Shown here piece by piece: positions 52,909-64,000 of a DNA stretch of 64,000 nucleotides (within the stretch, counting starts at the first letter, position 1; every line of letters starts with the position of its first letter). The stretch comes from Callipepla californica brunnescens. Lineage: Eukaryota > Chordata > Aves > Galliformes > Odontophoridae. Under the pieces are notes generated by a model. The model searched no databases, had not been told where the DNA came from, and saw only the letters and a program-made list of their open reading frames with translations. Both the position numbers and the translations under genes were made by a program. Where the stretch lies: contig JALIRH010000141.1 in the NCBI GenBank assembly GCA_023055505.1, positions 260,001 to 324,000 on the forward strand, written 5' to 3'.

Positions 52909-54711
52909 AAACCCAATCCAAACCCCAAACCTACTCCTATTCCTAAACCTTATCTTAACCCTAAACCAAACCCAAACCCAAGGCCCTCCCCTTCTCTCAG
53001 CCTAACACTCAAACTAACCTAAACCCGAAACTAACCCTACATTTATCCTAATCTTATCCATATTCTAAGGCCTAACCCTACTCTGACCAGAAAGCTCATG
53101 TTGTCTAAAATCTACCCCTTACCTAAAACCTAAATCGACAAAAAAACCTAACCCGAAACCTCAACCTAACTCTTCTCCTAACTAGAACACCAGCACTTCA
53201 CCTTACCCTAACTGGAAACCTAGGACTAAATCCTTACCTTGTCCAGAACCCTATTCCTAACCCAAACCAGAATTCTAACCTCTACCCTAACCAAAACCCT
53301 TCCCCTAAACCTAAACCTAATGCTACCCTCAACCAAACCCTAGCCCTAAATCCTACCCTAAAACCAACACCACGTTTAAGCTCAAACCTCAAGCCTCAAA
53401 GAAAGCATCAGATTACCGCAGATCTCACCTAACACTAACCCCAATCCAATCCCTACTACTAACCCCAAACCCAATCCAAACACCAAAACTATTCCTATTC
53501 CTAAACCTAACACTAAGCCAGAACCAAACCCAAGGCCTACCCCTTCTCTCAGCCTGACACTCAAACTAACCTAGACCTGAACGCAACGCTAAATCAAATA
53601 CTAAAACTCACCCTTAGCCAAGGCCCTTTTAGGACCCTTCCCTGGTCCTAAAACTAAAGAGAACCCTACCCCTTCCACTAAACCTTCATCTACATCCCTA
53701 ACCCTTACCCTAAACCTAAATCTACACCAAAACCTAACCCTAACCCTAACATGTCTTCTAACTGTAAAACTAACGCTTCACCTAACCCGAAGTGAAACCC
53801 CAGGACTAAACCTTACCTAACACCTAGCTATATTCCTAACCCTATCCTGAAACCTAACGTTAACCCTAACCCTAAAAACAACTTGGAACCAAACCCTAAC
53901 CCTAACCTAACCCTTATCAGAACCCTAAATCTAATCCTAACCGTTACCTCAATTTAACTCCAATTCTTCCTGAAATCTAAATGGGACCTTCAAACCAACC
54001 CCAGATTGAAGCCCAACCCTAAACCTAACACAAAGCATTAGATTACCACAGCCATCACCTAACTCTAACCCCAGCCTTAACGCTAATACTATCCCAAACA
54101 CTATTCCAATTCCTAAACCCAACACAAACCCAAAAACACAAAGCCTACAATTCTCACAGCCTAACACTGAAAGGAAACCTAAATCTTACCCTAACTCTAA
54201 AACTAATCCAAAGCATGACCACAATTTAAACTCTAAATCTACCTTCAAACTAAAGCTGACCCTAACACCAACCTCAAGCCCAACCCTAAGCCTAACACAA
54301 AGCATTAGATTACCACAACGCTCACCTAACTTCTAACCCCCACCCTAACACTAATACTAAAGCAATCAGATTCCAAATACTAACCCAATTCCTATTCTGA
54401 AACCCAAAACTATTCCAAAAACAAACCCAAGGCCTAACCTTTCTCTCACCCTAACAATCAAAGAAAACCTATTCCTAAACCTAATCCTAAATCTAGTCCT
54501 AACCCTAACCCTCACCCTTAATCTAACCCCAACCCCCACCCAGAAGCTAACACTTAGCATTGTACAATACCTAAACGTACCCCTAATCATTATCACTAAA
54601 CCTAAAAGGAACCTGAAACATAGTGCTAAATCCGAACCCTAACCCTGAAGACTAACGCTAACAATGAACCAATTCCTATACCTTTTCCTTCCTCCAAATT
54701 GATTCCTAGCA

Positions 54712-56239
54712 CTAACCCTAACCCTACATTAACCCTATCCTAACCCTAACCCTAACCCTAGCCCTAAACTACATTAACCCTAACCCTAACCCTAGCCCTA
54801 ACCTAACTCTAACCCTAACCCTAACCCTAAACCTAATGCTAACCCTTACCCTACCCTAACCCTAATCCTACCATACCCTAACCCTAACCTACCCTAACAC
54901 TAACCCTAACCCTAACCCTAATTCCTAACCCTTACCTTAACTGTATCACAATCCCTATCCTAATTCTTACCCTAACCCTAACCCTTACCTAACCCTAACC
55001 CTAACCCTAACCCTAACCCTAACTCTAACCTTAACCCTAACCCTAACCCTAACCTAACACTAACCCTAATCCTAACCCTAACCCTAACTCTAATTCCTAA
55101 CCCTTACCTTAACTGTATCACAATCCCTATCCTAATTCTTACCTTAACCCTAACCCTTACCTAACCCTAACCCTAACCCTAACCCTAACCCCAACCCTAA
55201 CCTAACCCTAACCCTAACCCTAACCGTAACCCTAACCTAACCCTAACCCTAACCCTAACCCTAACCCTAACCTCAACCCTAACCCTAACTCTAACCTTAA
55301 CCCTAAACCTAACAATAAATTTAACCCTAACACTAACACTAACACTAACCCTAATTTTACCATAACCCTAAGCATACCCTAACCCTAACCCTAACCCTAA
55401 CCCTAACCCCAACCCTAACCTAACCCTAACCCTAACCCTAACCCTACCCTAACCCTAACCCTAACCCTAACCCTAACCCTAACCCTAACAATAAATTTAA
55501 CCTTAACCCTAACCCTAACCCTAACCCTACCCTAACCCTAACCCTAACCCTAACCCTAACCCTAGCCCTACCCTAACCCTAACCCTAACCCTAACCCTAA
55601 CCCTAACCCTTACCCTAACCCTAGCCTAACCCAAACCCTAACCCTAACCCTACCCTAACCCTAACCCTAACCCTAACCCTACCCCTAACCCTACTTTACC
55701 CTAACCCTAATCCTAACACTAACTCTAACTTTATTCCTTACCCTAACACTAATCCAATCCCGAACCCTAACCCTAATCCTAGCCCTAACTCTAACTTTAT
55801 TCGTAACCCTACCCCTAATCCAAACAATAACCCTTACCCTAATCAAACCCTATCCCTATTCCTAACCCTTACCCTAACCGTATCACAATCCCTATCCTAA
55901 CTCTTACCATAACCCAAACCCTAACCTAACCCTAACCCTAACCCTAACCCTATCCCTAACCCTTACCCTAACCCTAACCCTACCCTAACCTTAACTCTAC
56001 CCTAACCGTATCCCTACCCTAACCCTAACCCTAATCCTAGCCCTTACTCTAACTTTATTCCTAACCCTACCCCTGATCCAAACACTAACCCTAACCTTAA
56101 TGTAACCCTAACCCTATTCCTAACCCTTACCCTAACTGTATCCCATTCCCTATCCTAACTCTTACCATAACCCTAACCCTGATGCTAATGCTAACCCTAA
56201 CCCTGAATCTAACCCTTACCCTAACCCTATCCCTTACCC
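54712..56239 (-). repeat. Telomeric CCCTAA tract of U10
   Basis: 1528 bp, core subtype (TAACCGTAACCC near 55222; TTTTACCATAACCC near 55356), attached to an edge-type G segment. Confidence 0.94.
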
Positions 56240-57985
56240 AGAAGCTAACACTTAGCGTTGTACAATACCTAACCGTACCCTAACCCTATCCCTAAACCTA
56301 AAAGGAACCCAAACTCTAACCCTAAATCTGTCCCTGAGCCTAACCTTCAACCTTACCCTAACCTTAACCCTAACCCTGTTCCATTCTCTAAACATATCTG
56401 TAAGCATTACCTTCATCCTAACTCGAACTCTACCCTAACCCTATCCCTTTGACCCCAACACAAAACCCAGATTGAGCCTGACCCTAACCTAGGTAGCATC
56501 AAGTGTATGTAGGGTGAATTTGAGTTTTAGGGTCAAAGTTAAATTGTTAGTTTTAGGGTTAGGGTGAAGGATTGCTTTAGTTCTAGTATTAGGGTGTTTG
56601 GGGTTAGGGTTAGGGTAAGGATTTTGGAGTGGATTAGGTTTAGGGTCAGGTTTGGGGGAGTTTTGGGGTTAGGGTTAGATTTAGGATTAGGGTTAGCAAA
56701 AAAGTTGTTTTAGTTTTAGTTTAGGTTAGTGCTAGGATTAGGTTGAGTGTTCTTGTGAAGTTTAGGTTTAGGGTTAGGTTTAGGTTTAGATTGAGGTTTA
56801 GGGTAAGGAGTAGGGTTAATTTGACTTTTAGGGTCAGAGTAGAGTTAAGTCGTGTTAGGGTTAAGGTTAAGAACAGGATTCAGATTCCAATTAGGTTTTG
56901 GGTTCCTACTAGGGATAGGCCTCAAATTAGTGTTAAGGTTAGGGTTAGGGTTAGGTATAGGGAAAGGGTTAGTGTTAAGGCCAGGGCAAGTGTATGGTTT
57001 AGGGTAAAGATTGGATTTAGGGTTAGGTTTAGATGTAGGTTTGGTTTGATCGTTAGGGTGTGAGAAGGCACCGGCCTTGGATTTCATTTGGAGATTGGGT
57101 AAGGTTTAGGAATAGGAATAACATTGGTGTTTAAAAGATGATTAGTGTTAGTATTAGGGATAGGGTTACGGTTAGAGTTTAGTTAGGGTTGTTAGTTTTA
57201 GAGTGAGGGATAGGGGTATGGTTTGGTCTAGTACTTGGGTTAGGGTTTGGGATAGTCATAGCATTAGTGTTAGGGTTAGGGTTCCGTTAGGGTTGTGGTA
57301 ATCTGATGCTAGGTGTCGGGATTAGGGTTGTGCTTAAATGTGGGTTTGGTTTGAGGGTCAGAGTTAGGGTTAGGGGAGAGTTAGAATTAGGGTAAGAGTT
57401 AGGATTAGGTTTAGGATTAGGATAAAGATTAGGTTAGGATTAGTGTTGGCTTTAGGGTTGTGTCTGGGAGAAGGGTTAGTGTTAGGGATAGACTTAGGGT
57501 AAGAGTAAGTGTTAGGAATAGGCATAGGTTTTGGGAAAGTTTCAGAGTTTGGACTGGATTTATGATTAGGGTTAGGGACAAAGATTTTTTGAGATTTGTG
57601 ATTAGATTTAGGGAGAAAAGTAGGCTGACTTGTGGTGTTAGCAGTAGGTTTAGGTTTAGGTTTAGGTTTAGGATTCCATTTGTATTTATTGATCGAGGTT
57701 GGGTTAGTTGGAGTGTAAAGGTCAGAGTAGGGTTAGGCCTTGGGATAGGGTTAAGGTTTGGAATAGGATTAGGATTCAAATGATGTTACGGGTTGGTGTT
57801 AGGGTTAGGGAAAGGTTAGGATCAGGGTTGAGGTCAGGGTTAGGTATAGGAAAAGGGTTAGTGTTAGGGCTAGGGCAATTGGAAGGGTTAGGCTTAGGCT
57901 TAGATATTAGGGTTAGGTTTAGGCGGAGGTTTGGTTCGAGTGTCAGGGTGAGAGAAGGGGTAGGCCTGGGGTTTGGTTTTGGGTT

Positions 57986-58175
57986 ACATCATACAAATCA
58001 TCACATACATTAGCTGGGGTGGGAGGTGCAAGGAACAGCCAGCAAAGTGCTGAGTTCATTCCAATCAGAGGACCTGAAGATCGGGTAGCTACTATCAAAC
58101 CGTTTGTGTTGCCAATTCCGATGATATTTATGGGGCCCTGATGTTATGGTTCAGTGGGGAGTCACTATCAAGTCC
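57986..58175 (+). pseudogene. Class II ERV protease fragment A11
   Basis: 190 bp, CACATAC variant. Last copy in the window; none is seen to its right. Confidence 0.72.
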
Positions 58176-59984
58176 AAACCCAATCCAAACCCCAAACCTA
58201 CTCCTATTCCTAAACCTTATCTTAACCCTAAACCAAACCCAAACCCAAGGCCCTCCCCTTCTCTCAGCCTAACACTCAAACTAACCTAAACCCGAAACTA
58301 ACCCTACATTTATCCTAATCTTATCCATATTCTAAGGCCTAACCCTACTCTGACCAGAAAGCTCATGTTGTCTAAAATCTACCCCTTACCTAAAACCTAA
58401 ATCGACAAAAAAACCTAACCCGAAACCTCAACCTAACTCTTCTCCTAACTAGAACACCAGCACTTCACCTTACCCTAACTGGAAACCTAGGACTAAATCC
58501 TTACCTTGTCCAGAACCCTATTCCTAACCCAAACCAGAATTCTAACCTCTACCCTAACCAAAACCCTTCCCCTAAACCTAAACCTAATGCTACCCTCAAC
58601 CAAACCCTAGCCCTAAATCCTACCCTAAAACCAACACCACGTTTAAGCTCAAACCTCAAGCCTCAAAGAAAGCATCAGATTACCGCAGATCTCACCTAAC
58701 ACTAACCCCAATCCAATCCCTACTACTAACCCCAAACCCAATCCAAACACCAAAACTATTCCTATTCCTAAACCTAACACTAAGCCAGAACCAAACCCAA
58801 GGCCTACCCCTTCTCTCAGCCTGACACTCAAACTAACCTAGACCTGAACGCAACGCTAAATCAAATACTAAAACTCACCCTTAGCCAAGGCCCTTTTAGG
58901 ACCCTTCCCTGGTCCTAAAACTAAAGAGAACCCTACCCCTTCCACTAAACCTTCATCTACATCCCTAACCCTTACCCTAAACCTAAATCTACACCAAAAC
59001 CTAACCCTAACCCTAACATGTCTTCTAACTGTAAAACTAACGCTTCACCTAACCCGAACTGAAACCCCAGGACTAAACCTTACCTAACACCTAGCTATAT
59101 TCCTAACCCTATCCTGAAACCTAACGTTAACCCTAACCCTAAAAACAACTTGGAACCAAACCCTAACCCTAACCTAACCCTTATCAGAACCCTAAATCTA
59201 ATCCTAACCGTTACCTCAATTGAACTCCAATTCTTCCTGAAATCTAAATGGGACCTTCAAACCAACCCCAGATTGAAGCCCAACCCTAAACCTAACACAA
59301 AGCATTAGATTACCACAGCCATCACCTAACTCTAACCCCAGCCTTAACGCTAATACTATCCCAAACACTATTCCAATTCCTAAACCCAACACAAACCCAA
59401 AAACACAAAGCCTACAGTTCTCACAGCCTAACACTGAAAGGAAACCTAAATCTTACCCTAACTCTAAAACTAATCCAAAGCATGACCACAATTTAAACTC
59501 TAAATCTACCTTCAAACTAAAGCTGACCCTAACACCAACCTCAAGTAAAAGCCCAACCCTAAGCCTAACACAAAGCATTAGATTACCACAACGCTCACCT
59601 AACTTCTAACCCCCACCCTAACACTAATACTAAAGCAATCAGATTCCAAATACTAACCCAATTCCTATTCTGAAACCCAAAACTATTCCAAAAACAAACC
59701 CAAGGCCTAACCTTTCTCTCACCCTAACAATCAAAGAAAACCTATTCCTAAACCTAATCCTAAATCTAGTCCTAACCCTAACCCTCACCCTTAATCTAAC
59801 CCCAACCCCCACCCAGAAGCTAACACTTAGCATTGTACAATACCTAAACGTACCCCTAATCCTTATCACTAAACCTAAAAGGAACCTGAAACATAGTGCT
59901 AAATCCGAACCCTAACCCTGAAGACTAACGCTAACAATGAACCAATTCCTATACCTTTTCCTTCCTCCAAATTGATTCCTAGCA

Positions 59985-61581
59985 CTAACCCTAACCCTAC
60001 ATTAATCCTATCCTAACCCTAACCCTAACCCTAGCCCTAAACTACATTAACCCTAACCCTAACCCTAACCCTAACCCTAGCCCTAACCTAACTCTAACCC
60101 TAACCCTAACCCTAAACCTAATGCTAACCCTTACCCTACCCTAACGCTAACCCTACCATACCCTAACCCTAAACTACCCTAACACTAACCCTAACGCTAA
60201 CCCTAAACCTAAACCTAAACCTAACCCTAACCCTAACCCTAATTCCTAACCCTTACCTTAACTGTATCACAATCCCTATCCTAATTCTTACCCTAACCCT
60301 AACCCTTACCTAACCCTAACCCTAACCCTAACCCTAACTCTAACCTTAACCCTAACCCTAACCTAACCCTAACCCTAATCCTAACCCTAACCCTAACTCT
60401 AATTCCTAACCCTTACCTTAACTGTATCACAATCCCTATCCTAATTCTTACCTTAACCCTAACCCTTACCTAACCCTAACCCTAACCCTAACCCTAACTC
60501 TCACCTTAACCCTAACCCTAACCCTAACCTAACCCTAACCCTAACCCTAACCCTAACCCTAACCCTAACCCTAACCCTAACCCTAACCCTAACCTCAACC
60601 CTAACCCTAACTCTAACCTTAACCCTAAACCTAACAATAAATTTAACCCTAACCCTAACACTAACCCTAACCCTAATTTTACCCTAACCCTAAGCATATC
60701 CTAACCCTAACCCTAACCATAACCCTAACCCCAACCCTAACCTAACCCTAACCCTAACCCTAACCCTAACCCTAACCCTACCCTAACCCTAACCCTAACC
60801 CTCTCCCTAACAATAAATTTAACCTTAACCGTAACCCTAACCCTAACCCTAACAATAAATTTAACATTAACCCTAACCCTAACCCTAACCCTAACCCTAA
60901 CCCTAACCCTAACCCTAACCCTTACCCTAACCCTAACCCTTACCCTAACCCTAACCCTTACCCTAACCCTAGCCTAACCCAAACCCTAACCCTAACCCTA
61001 CCCTAACCCTAACCCTAACCCTACCCCTAACCCTACTTTACCCTAACCCTAATCCTAACACTAACTCTAACTTTATTCCTTACCCTAACACTAATCCAAT
61101 CCCGAACCCTAACCCTAATCCTAGCCCTAACTCTAACTTTATTCGTAACCCTACCCCTAATCCAAACAATAACCCTTACCCTAATCAAACCCTATCCCTA
61201 TTCCTAACCCTTACCCTAACCGTATCACAATCCCTATCCTAACTCTTACCATAACCCAAACCCTAACTTAACCCTAACCCTAACCCTAACCCTATCCCTA
61301 ACCCTTACCCTAACTCTAACCCTACCCTAACCTTAACTCTACCCTAACCGTATCCCTACCCTAACCCTAACCCTAATCCTAGCCCTTACTCTAACTTTAT
61401 TCCTAACCCTACCCCTGATCCAAACACTAACCCTAACCTTAATGTAACCCTAACCCTATTCCTAACCCTTACCCTAACTGTATCCCATTCCCTATCCTAA
61501 CTCTTACCATAACCCTAACCCTGATGCTAATGCTAACCCTAACCCTGAATCTAACCCTTACCCTAACCCTATCCCTTACCC
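59985..61581 (-). repeat. Telomeric CCCTAA tract of U11
   Basis: 1597 bp, edge subtype (AAACCTAAACCTAAACC near 60200; TTTTACCCTAACCC near 60677). Contains private CCTAACGCTAACC variants (about 60145, 60190), CCCTCTCCCTAAC (about 60800) and three CCCTTACCCTAACCC steps near 60915-60965. Confidence 0.94.
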
Positions 61582-61925
61582 AGAAGCTAACACTTAGCGT
61601 TGTACAATACCTAACCGTACCCTAACCCTATCCCTAAACCTAAAAGGAACCCAAACTCTAACCCTAAATCTGTCCCTGAGCCTAACCTTCAACCTTACCC
61701 TAACCTTAACCCAAACCCTGTTCCTTTCTCTAAACGTATCTGTAAGCATTACCTTCATCCTAACTCGAACTCTACCCTAACCCTATCCCTTTGACCCCAA
61801 CACAAAACCCAGATTGAGCCTGACCCTAACCTAGGTAGCATAAAGTGTATGTAGGGTGAATTTGAGTTTTAGGGTCAAAGTTAAATTGTTAGTTTTAGGG
61901 TTAGGGTGAAGGATTGCTTTAGTTT

Positions 61926-61995
61926 AGTTTAGGACCAGGGAAGGGTCCTAAAAGGGCCTTGGCTAAGGGTGAGTTTTAGTATTTGATTTAGCGTT
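61926..61995 (-). repeat. Inverted 70-bp scrap of segment B at the array edge
   Basis: Reverse complement of B equivalent to 5356-5425 in U1 (58852-58921 in U11), including the AGGACC/GGTCCT hairpin. The join to the G segment falls in a shared CTTTAGTT, which suggests a microhomology-driven fold-back rearrangement. Homology ends at GATTTAGCGTT. Confidence 0.85.
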
Positions 61996-62307
61996 AGGGT
62001 TAGGGTAAGGGTAGAGTTAGGGTAGGTTTATGGTAAGGGTAGGGTAGTGTTAGGGTAGGGTATGGGTTAGGGGTTAGGGTTAAGGTTAGGGGTTAGGGCT
62101 CGGGTAGGGTTAGGGGTTAGGGTTAGGGGCAGGGTTAGGGTTAGGGTAGGGTTGGGGTTAGGGTTAGGGTAGGGTTGGCGTTAGGGACAGGGTTAGGGTT
62201 TGGGCTTACGGGTTGGGGATAGGGGTTAGGGTCACGGTTAGGGTAGGGTTAGGTTAGGTTTAGGGTTAGTGTTAGGGTTATGGTTAGGTAAGGGTTAGGG
62301 GTTAGTA
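61996..62307 (+). repeat. Scrambled G-rich telomere-like DNA
   Basis: Irregular TTAGGG relatives with many five-G (TTAGGGG) and short (TAGGG) steps, GGCAGGG and TTGGCGTTAGGG insertions. It does not align with the G segment of the units. It forms the transition to the 11-bp minisatellite. Confidence 0.8.
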
Positions 62308-64000
62308 GCACTAGCTGCCTCAGTGGTGCCCCAGACGTACCCCATGGCTGCCCCATAGCCTCCCCATAGTTGCCTCACTGGTGCCCCAGATGTACCCCAT
62401 GGCTGCCTCATAGCCGCCCCATAGCTGCCCCATTACTGCCCCATAGCCTCCCCATACTTGCCCCATAGCTGTCTCACTGCTGCCCCATAGCCACCCCATA
62501 GCTGCCTCCCTGCTCCACCATAGCTTCCCTATGTCTGCCTCATCGCCACCCCATAGCTGCCTCATAACCTCTCGATATCTGCTCCATAGCTGCCCCACTG
62601 CTGCCCCATACCTGCCCCATAGCCTCCCCATAGCCGTCCCATAGCTGCCTCACTGCTGCCCCATGGTGCCCAATGGCTGCCTAATAGCCGCCCGATAGCC
62701 TTGCCACTGCTTCCCAATAGCTGCCCAATAGCTGCCCCACTACTGCCCCATAGCCGCTCTATAGCTGCCTCATCGGCTTCCCATAGCCTCCTCATAGCTG
62801 CCTCATTGCTGCCTCACTGCTGCCCAATAGCTGCCCCATAGCCTCCCCATAGTCTCCTCATAGTTGCCCCACTGCTGCCCCATAGACGCCCCATAGCTGC
62901 CTCACTGCTGCTTCATAGCTGCCCCATAGCCTCCCAATTGCCTCCTCTTAGCTGCCACACCGCTGCCCCAGAGCTGCTTGATAAGTGCCTCATACCTGTC
63001 CCATAGCTGCCTCACTGCTGCCCCATAGCCTCCTCATAGCCTCCTCATATCTGCCCCACTGCTGCTCCATATCCGCCCCATAGCTGCCCGACTGCTGCCC
63101 CGTAGCCTCCCCATAGCTGCCTCACTGGTGCCCCAAAACTGCCTCACTGCTGCCCCATAGCCTCCCCATAGCCTCCTCATAGCTGCCCAACTGCTGCCCC
63201 ATAGCTGCCTCACTGCTTCCCCACTACTGCCCCATAGCCTCCTCATAGCTACCTCATAGCTGCCTCACTTCTGCCCCTTACCTGCCCCACTACTTCCCCA
63301 TAGCTGCCCCACTAATGCCCCATAGCTGCCCCATAGCCTCTCCTGAGCCGCCACATAGCTGCCTCACTACTGCCCCATAGCTGCCCAACTGCTGCCTCAT
63401 AGCTGCCAAACTACTGCCCCATAGCCGCCCCAAAGCTGTTTCAAATCTGCTCCATAGCTGCCCCATAGCCTCCTCATAGCTGTTCTATAGCTAGCTCACT
63501 GCTGCCCCATAGCTGCCCCATAGCCTCCCTATAGCTTCCTCTTAGATGCCCCACTGCGGCCCCATAGCTGCAGCACTAATGCCCCATAGCTGACCCACTA
63601 CTGCCTCACTGCTGCCCCATAGCTTCTCAATAGCTACCTCAACGTTGCCACATATCTGCCCCATAGCCTCCCCACAGCCTCTTCATAGCTACCCAATAGC
63701 TGCCTCACTGGTGCACCATAGCTGCCCCAGAGCCTCGCCATAGCCTCATCATAGCTGCTCCACTGCTGCCCCATTGCTACCTCCCTGCTGCCCCATAGCC
63801 GCCCCATGGCTGCCTAATAGCCGCCCAATAGCTGCCCCACTGCTGCCCCATTGATGCCTTATATCTGCCCGACTACTGCCACATAGCCACTATATACCTG
63901 CCCCATAGCCTCCCCATAGCCTCCTCAGAGCTGCCCCATAGCTGCCCTCTAGCCTCCTCATAGCTGTCCCACTGCTGTCCCATAGCTGCCCCGTGACTGC
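62308..64000 (-). repeat. 11-bp minisatellite, consensus CCCCATAGCTG
   Basis: Roughly 150 tandem copies of an 11-bp unit running off the window end, with a frequent variant CCTCACTGCTG and others such as CCCCATAGCCT. Because 11 is not a multiple of 3, three units (33 bp) make one 11-codon cycle. All three minus-strand frames give the same peptide cycle, around MGQLWGSYGAA, so stop-free frames of 70-103 codons arise automatically. No telomere hexamers are present. I recall similar sequence from bird genomes but cannot confirm that here. Confidence 0.93.

Larger units (their letters stand above)
52719..57985 (+). repeat. Higher-order unit U10 (5267 bp)
   Basis: Non-tract 3739 bp, no TAAAAG insertion. 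B has a private CAATTTAACTCC (about 53952) for CAATTGAACTCC and AATCATTATC (about 54586) for AATCCTTATC. G segment returns to GGATTTTGGAGTGG (about 56620), otherwise seen in the inverted unit, U1 and U2. S reads GTAGCATCAAGTG, a private change. Confidence 0.95.
57986..61925 (+). repeat. Partial terminal unit U11
   Basis: A, B, tract, D2 and strand switch (61830-61858) are all present. The G segment breaks after GATTGCTTTAGTTTAG, only about 90 bp past the switch, so about 1.4 kb of the unit is missing. TAAAAG insertion present (about 59544). Confidence 0.93.

Noticed and set aside
4490..61925. CRISPR-like array or bacterial repeat region
   Set aside because: No short identical repeats with unique spacers, no bacterial genes, and TTAGGG chemistry throughout.
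62320..63246. Tryptophan-glycine repeat frames of 70-103 residues on the minus strand
   Set aside because: Fully explained by the 11-bp unit read in any frame.

Overview
This window contains no intact gene. It is a long subtelomere-type satellite block built from perfect and decayed vertebrate telomere hexamers (TTAGGG/CCCTAA), with small pieces of two kinds of endogenous retrovirus (ERV) embedded in it. The TTAGGG motif and the ERV protease fragments point to a vertebrate. The 11-bp CCCCATAGCTG minisatellite at the right end reminds me of bird, perhaps galliform, chromosome-end sequence. That is recollection only, so the species call is tentative.

Layout. (1) 1-3997 is a partial repeat unit in inverted orientation. 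(2) 3998-4468 is a single-copy antisense remnant of a gammaretrovirus-like (class I) ERV, covering protease to the start of reverse transcriptase. A short TTTGGG-type linker (4469-4489) follows. (3) 4490-57985 holds ten head-to-tail higher-order units, U1-U10, of 5241-5868 bp. (4) 57986-61925 is a partial eleventh unit. (5) 61926-61995 is a 70-bp inverted scrap of the same unit. (6) 61996-62307 is scrambled G-rich telomere-like DNA. (7) 62308 to the window end is the 11-bp minisatellite.

Each unit reads, on the + strand: a 190-bp fragment 'A' of a class II (beta/alpha-retrovirus-like) ERV protease; about 1.8 kb of degenerate C-rich hexamer DNA (segment B); a near-canonical CCCTAA tract of 1.5-2.1 kb (T); about 250 bp of degenerate flank; a strand switch (S); and about 1.5 kb of degenerate G-rich DNA (segment G) running into the next A. 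The telomeric strand therefore flips twice per unit. Outside T, unit length is nearly invariant (3733-3745 bp), and the differences are explained by three 6-bp indels and one 2-bp deletion. Almost all length variation is in T. Internal variants separate a core subtype (U3, U4, U6-U10) from an edge subtype (inverted unit, U1, U2, U5, U11), and U8/U9 are a very recent duplication. This fits an array evolving by unequal exchange and gene conversion.

All longer open frames here are translations of the repeats, and I call none of them as genes. The most unusual feature is the composite itself: a telomere-derived satellite whose unit carries a captured retroviral protease fragment, arranged as a large inverted repeat around a second, unrelated ERV fragment.
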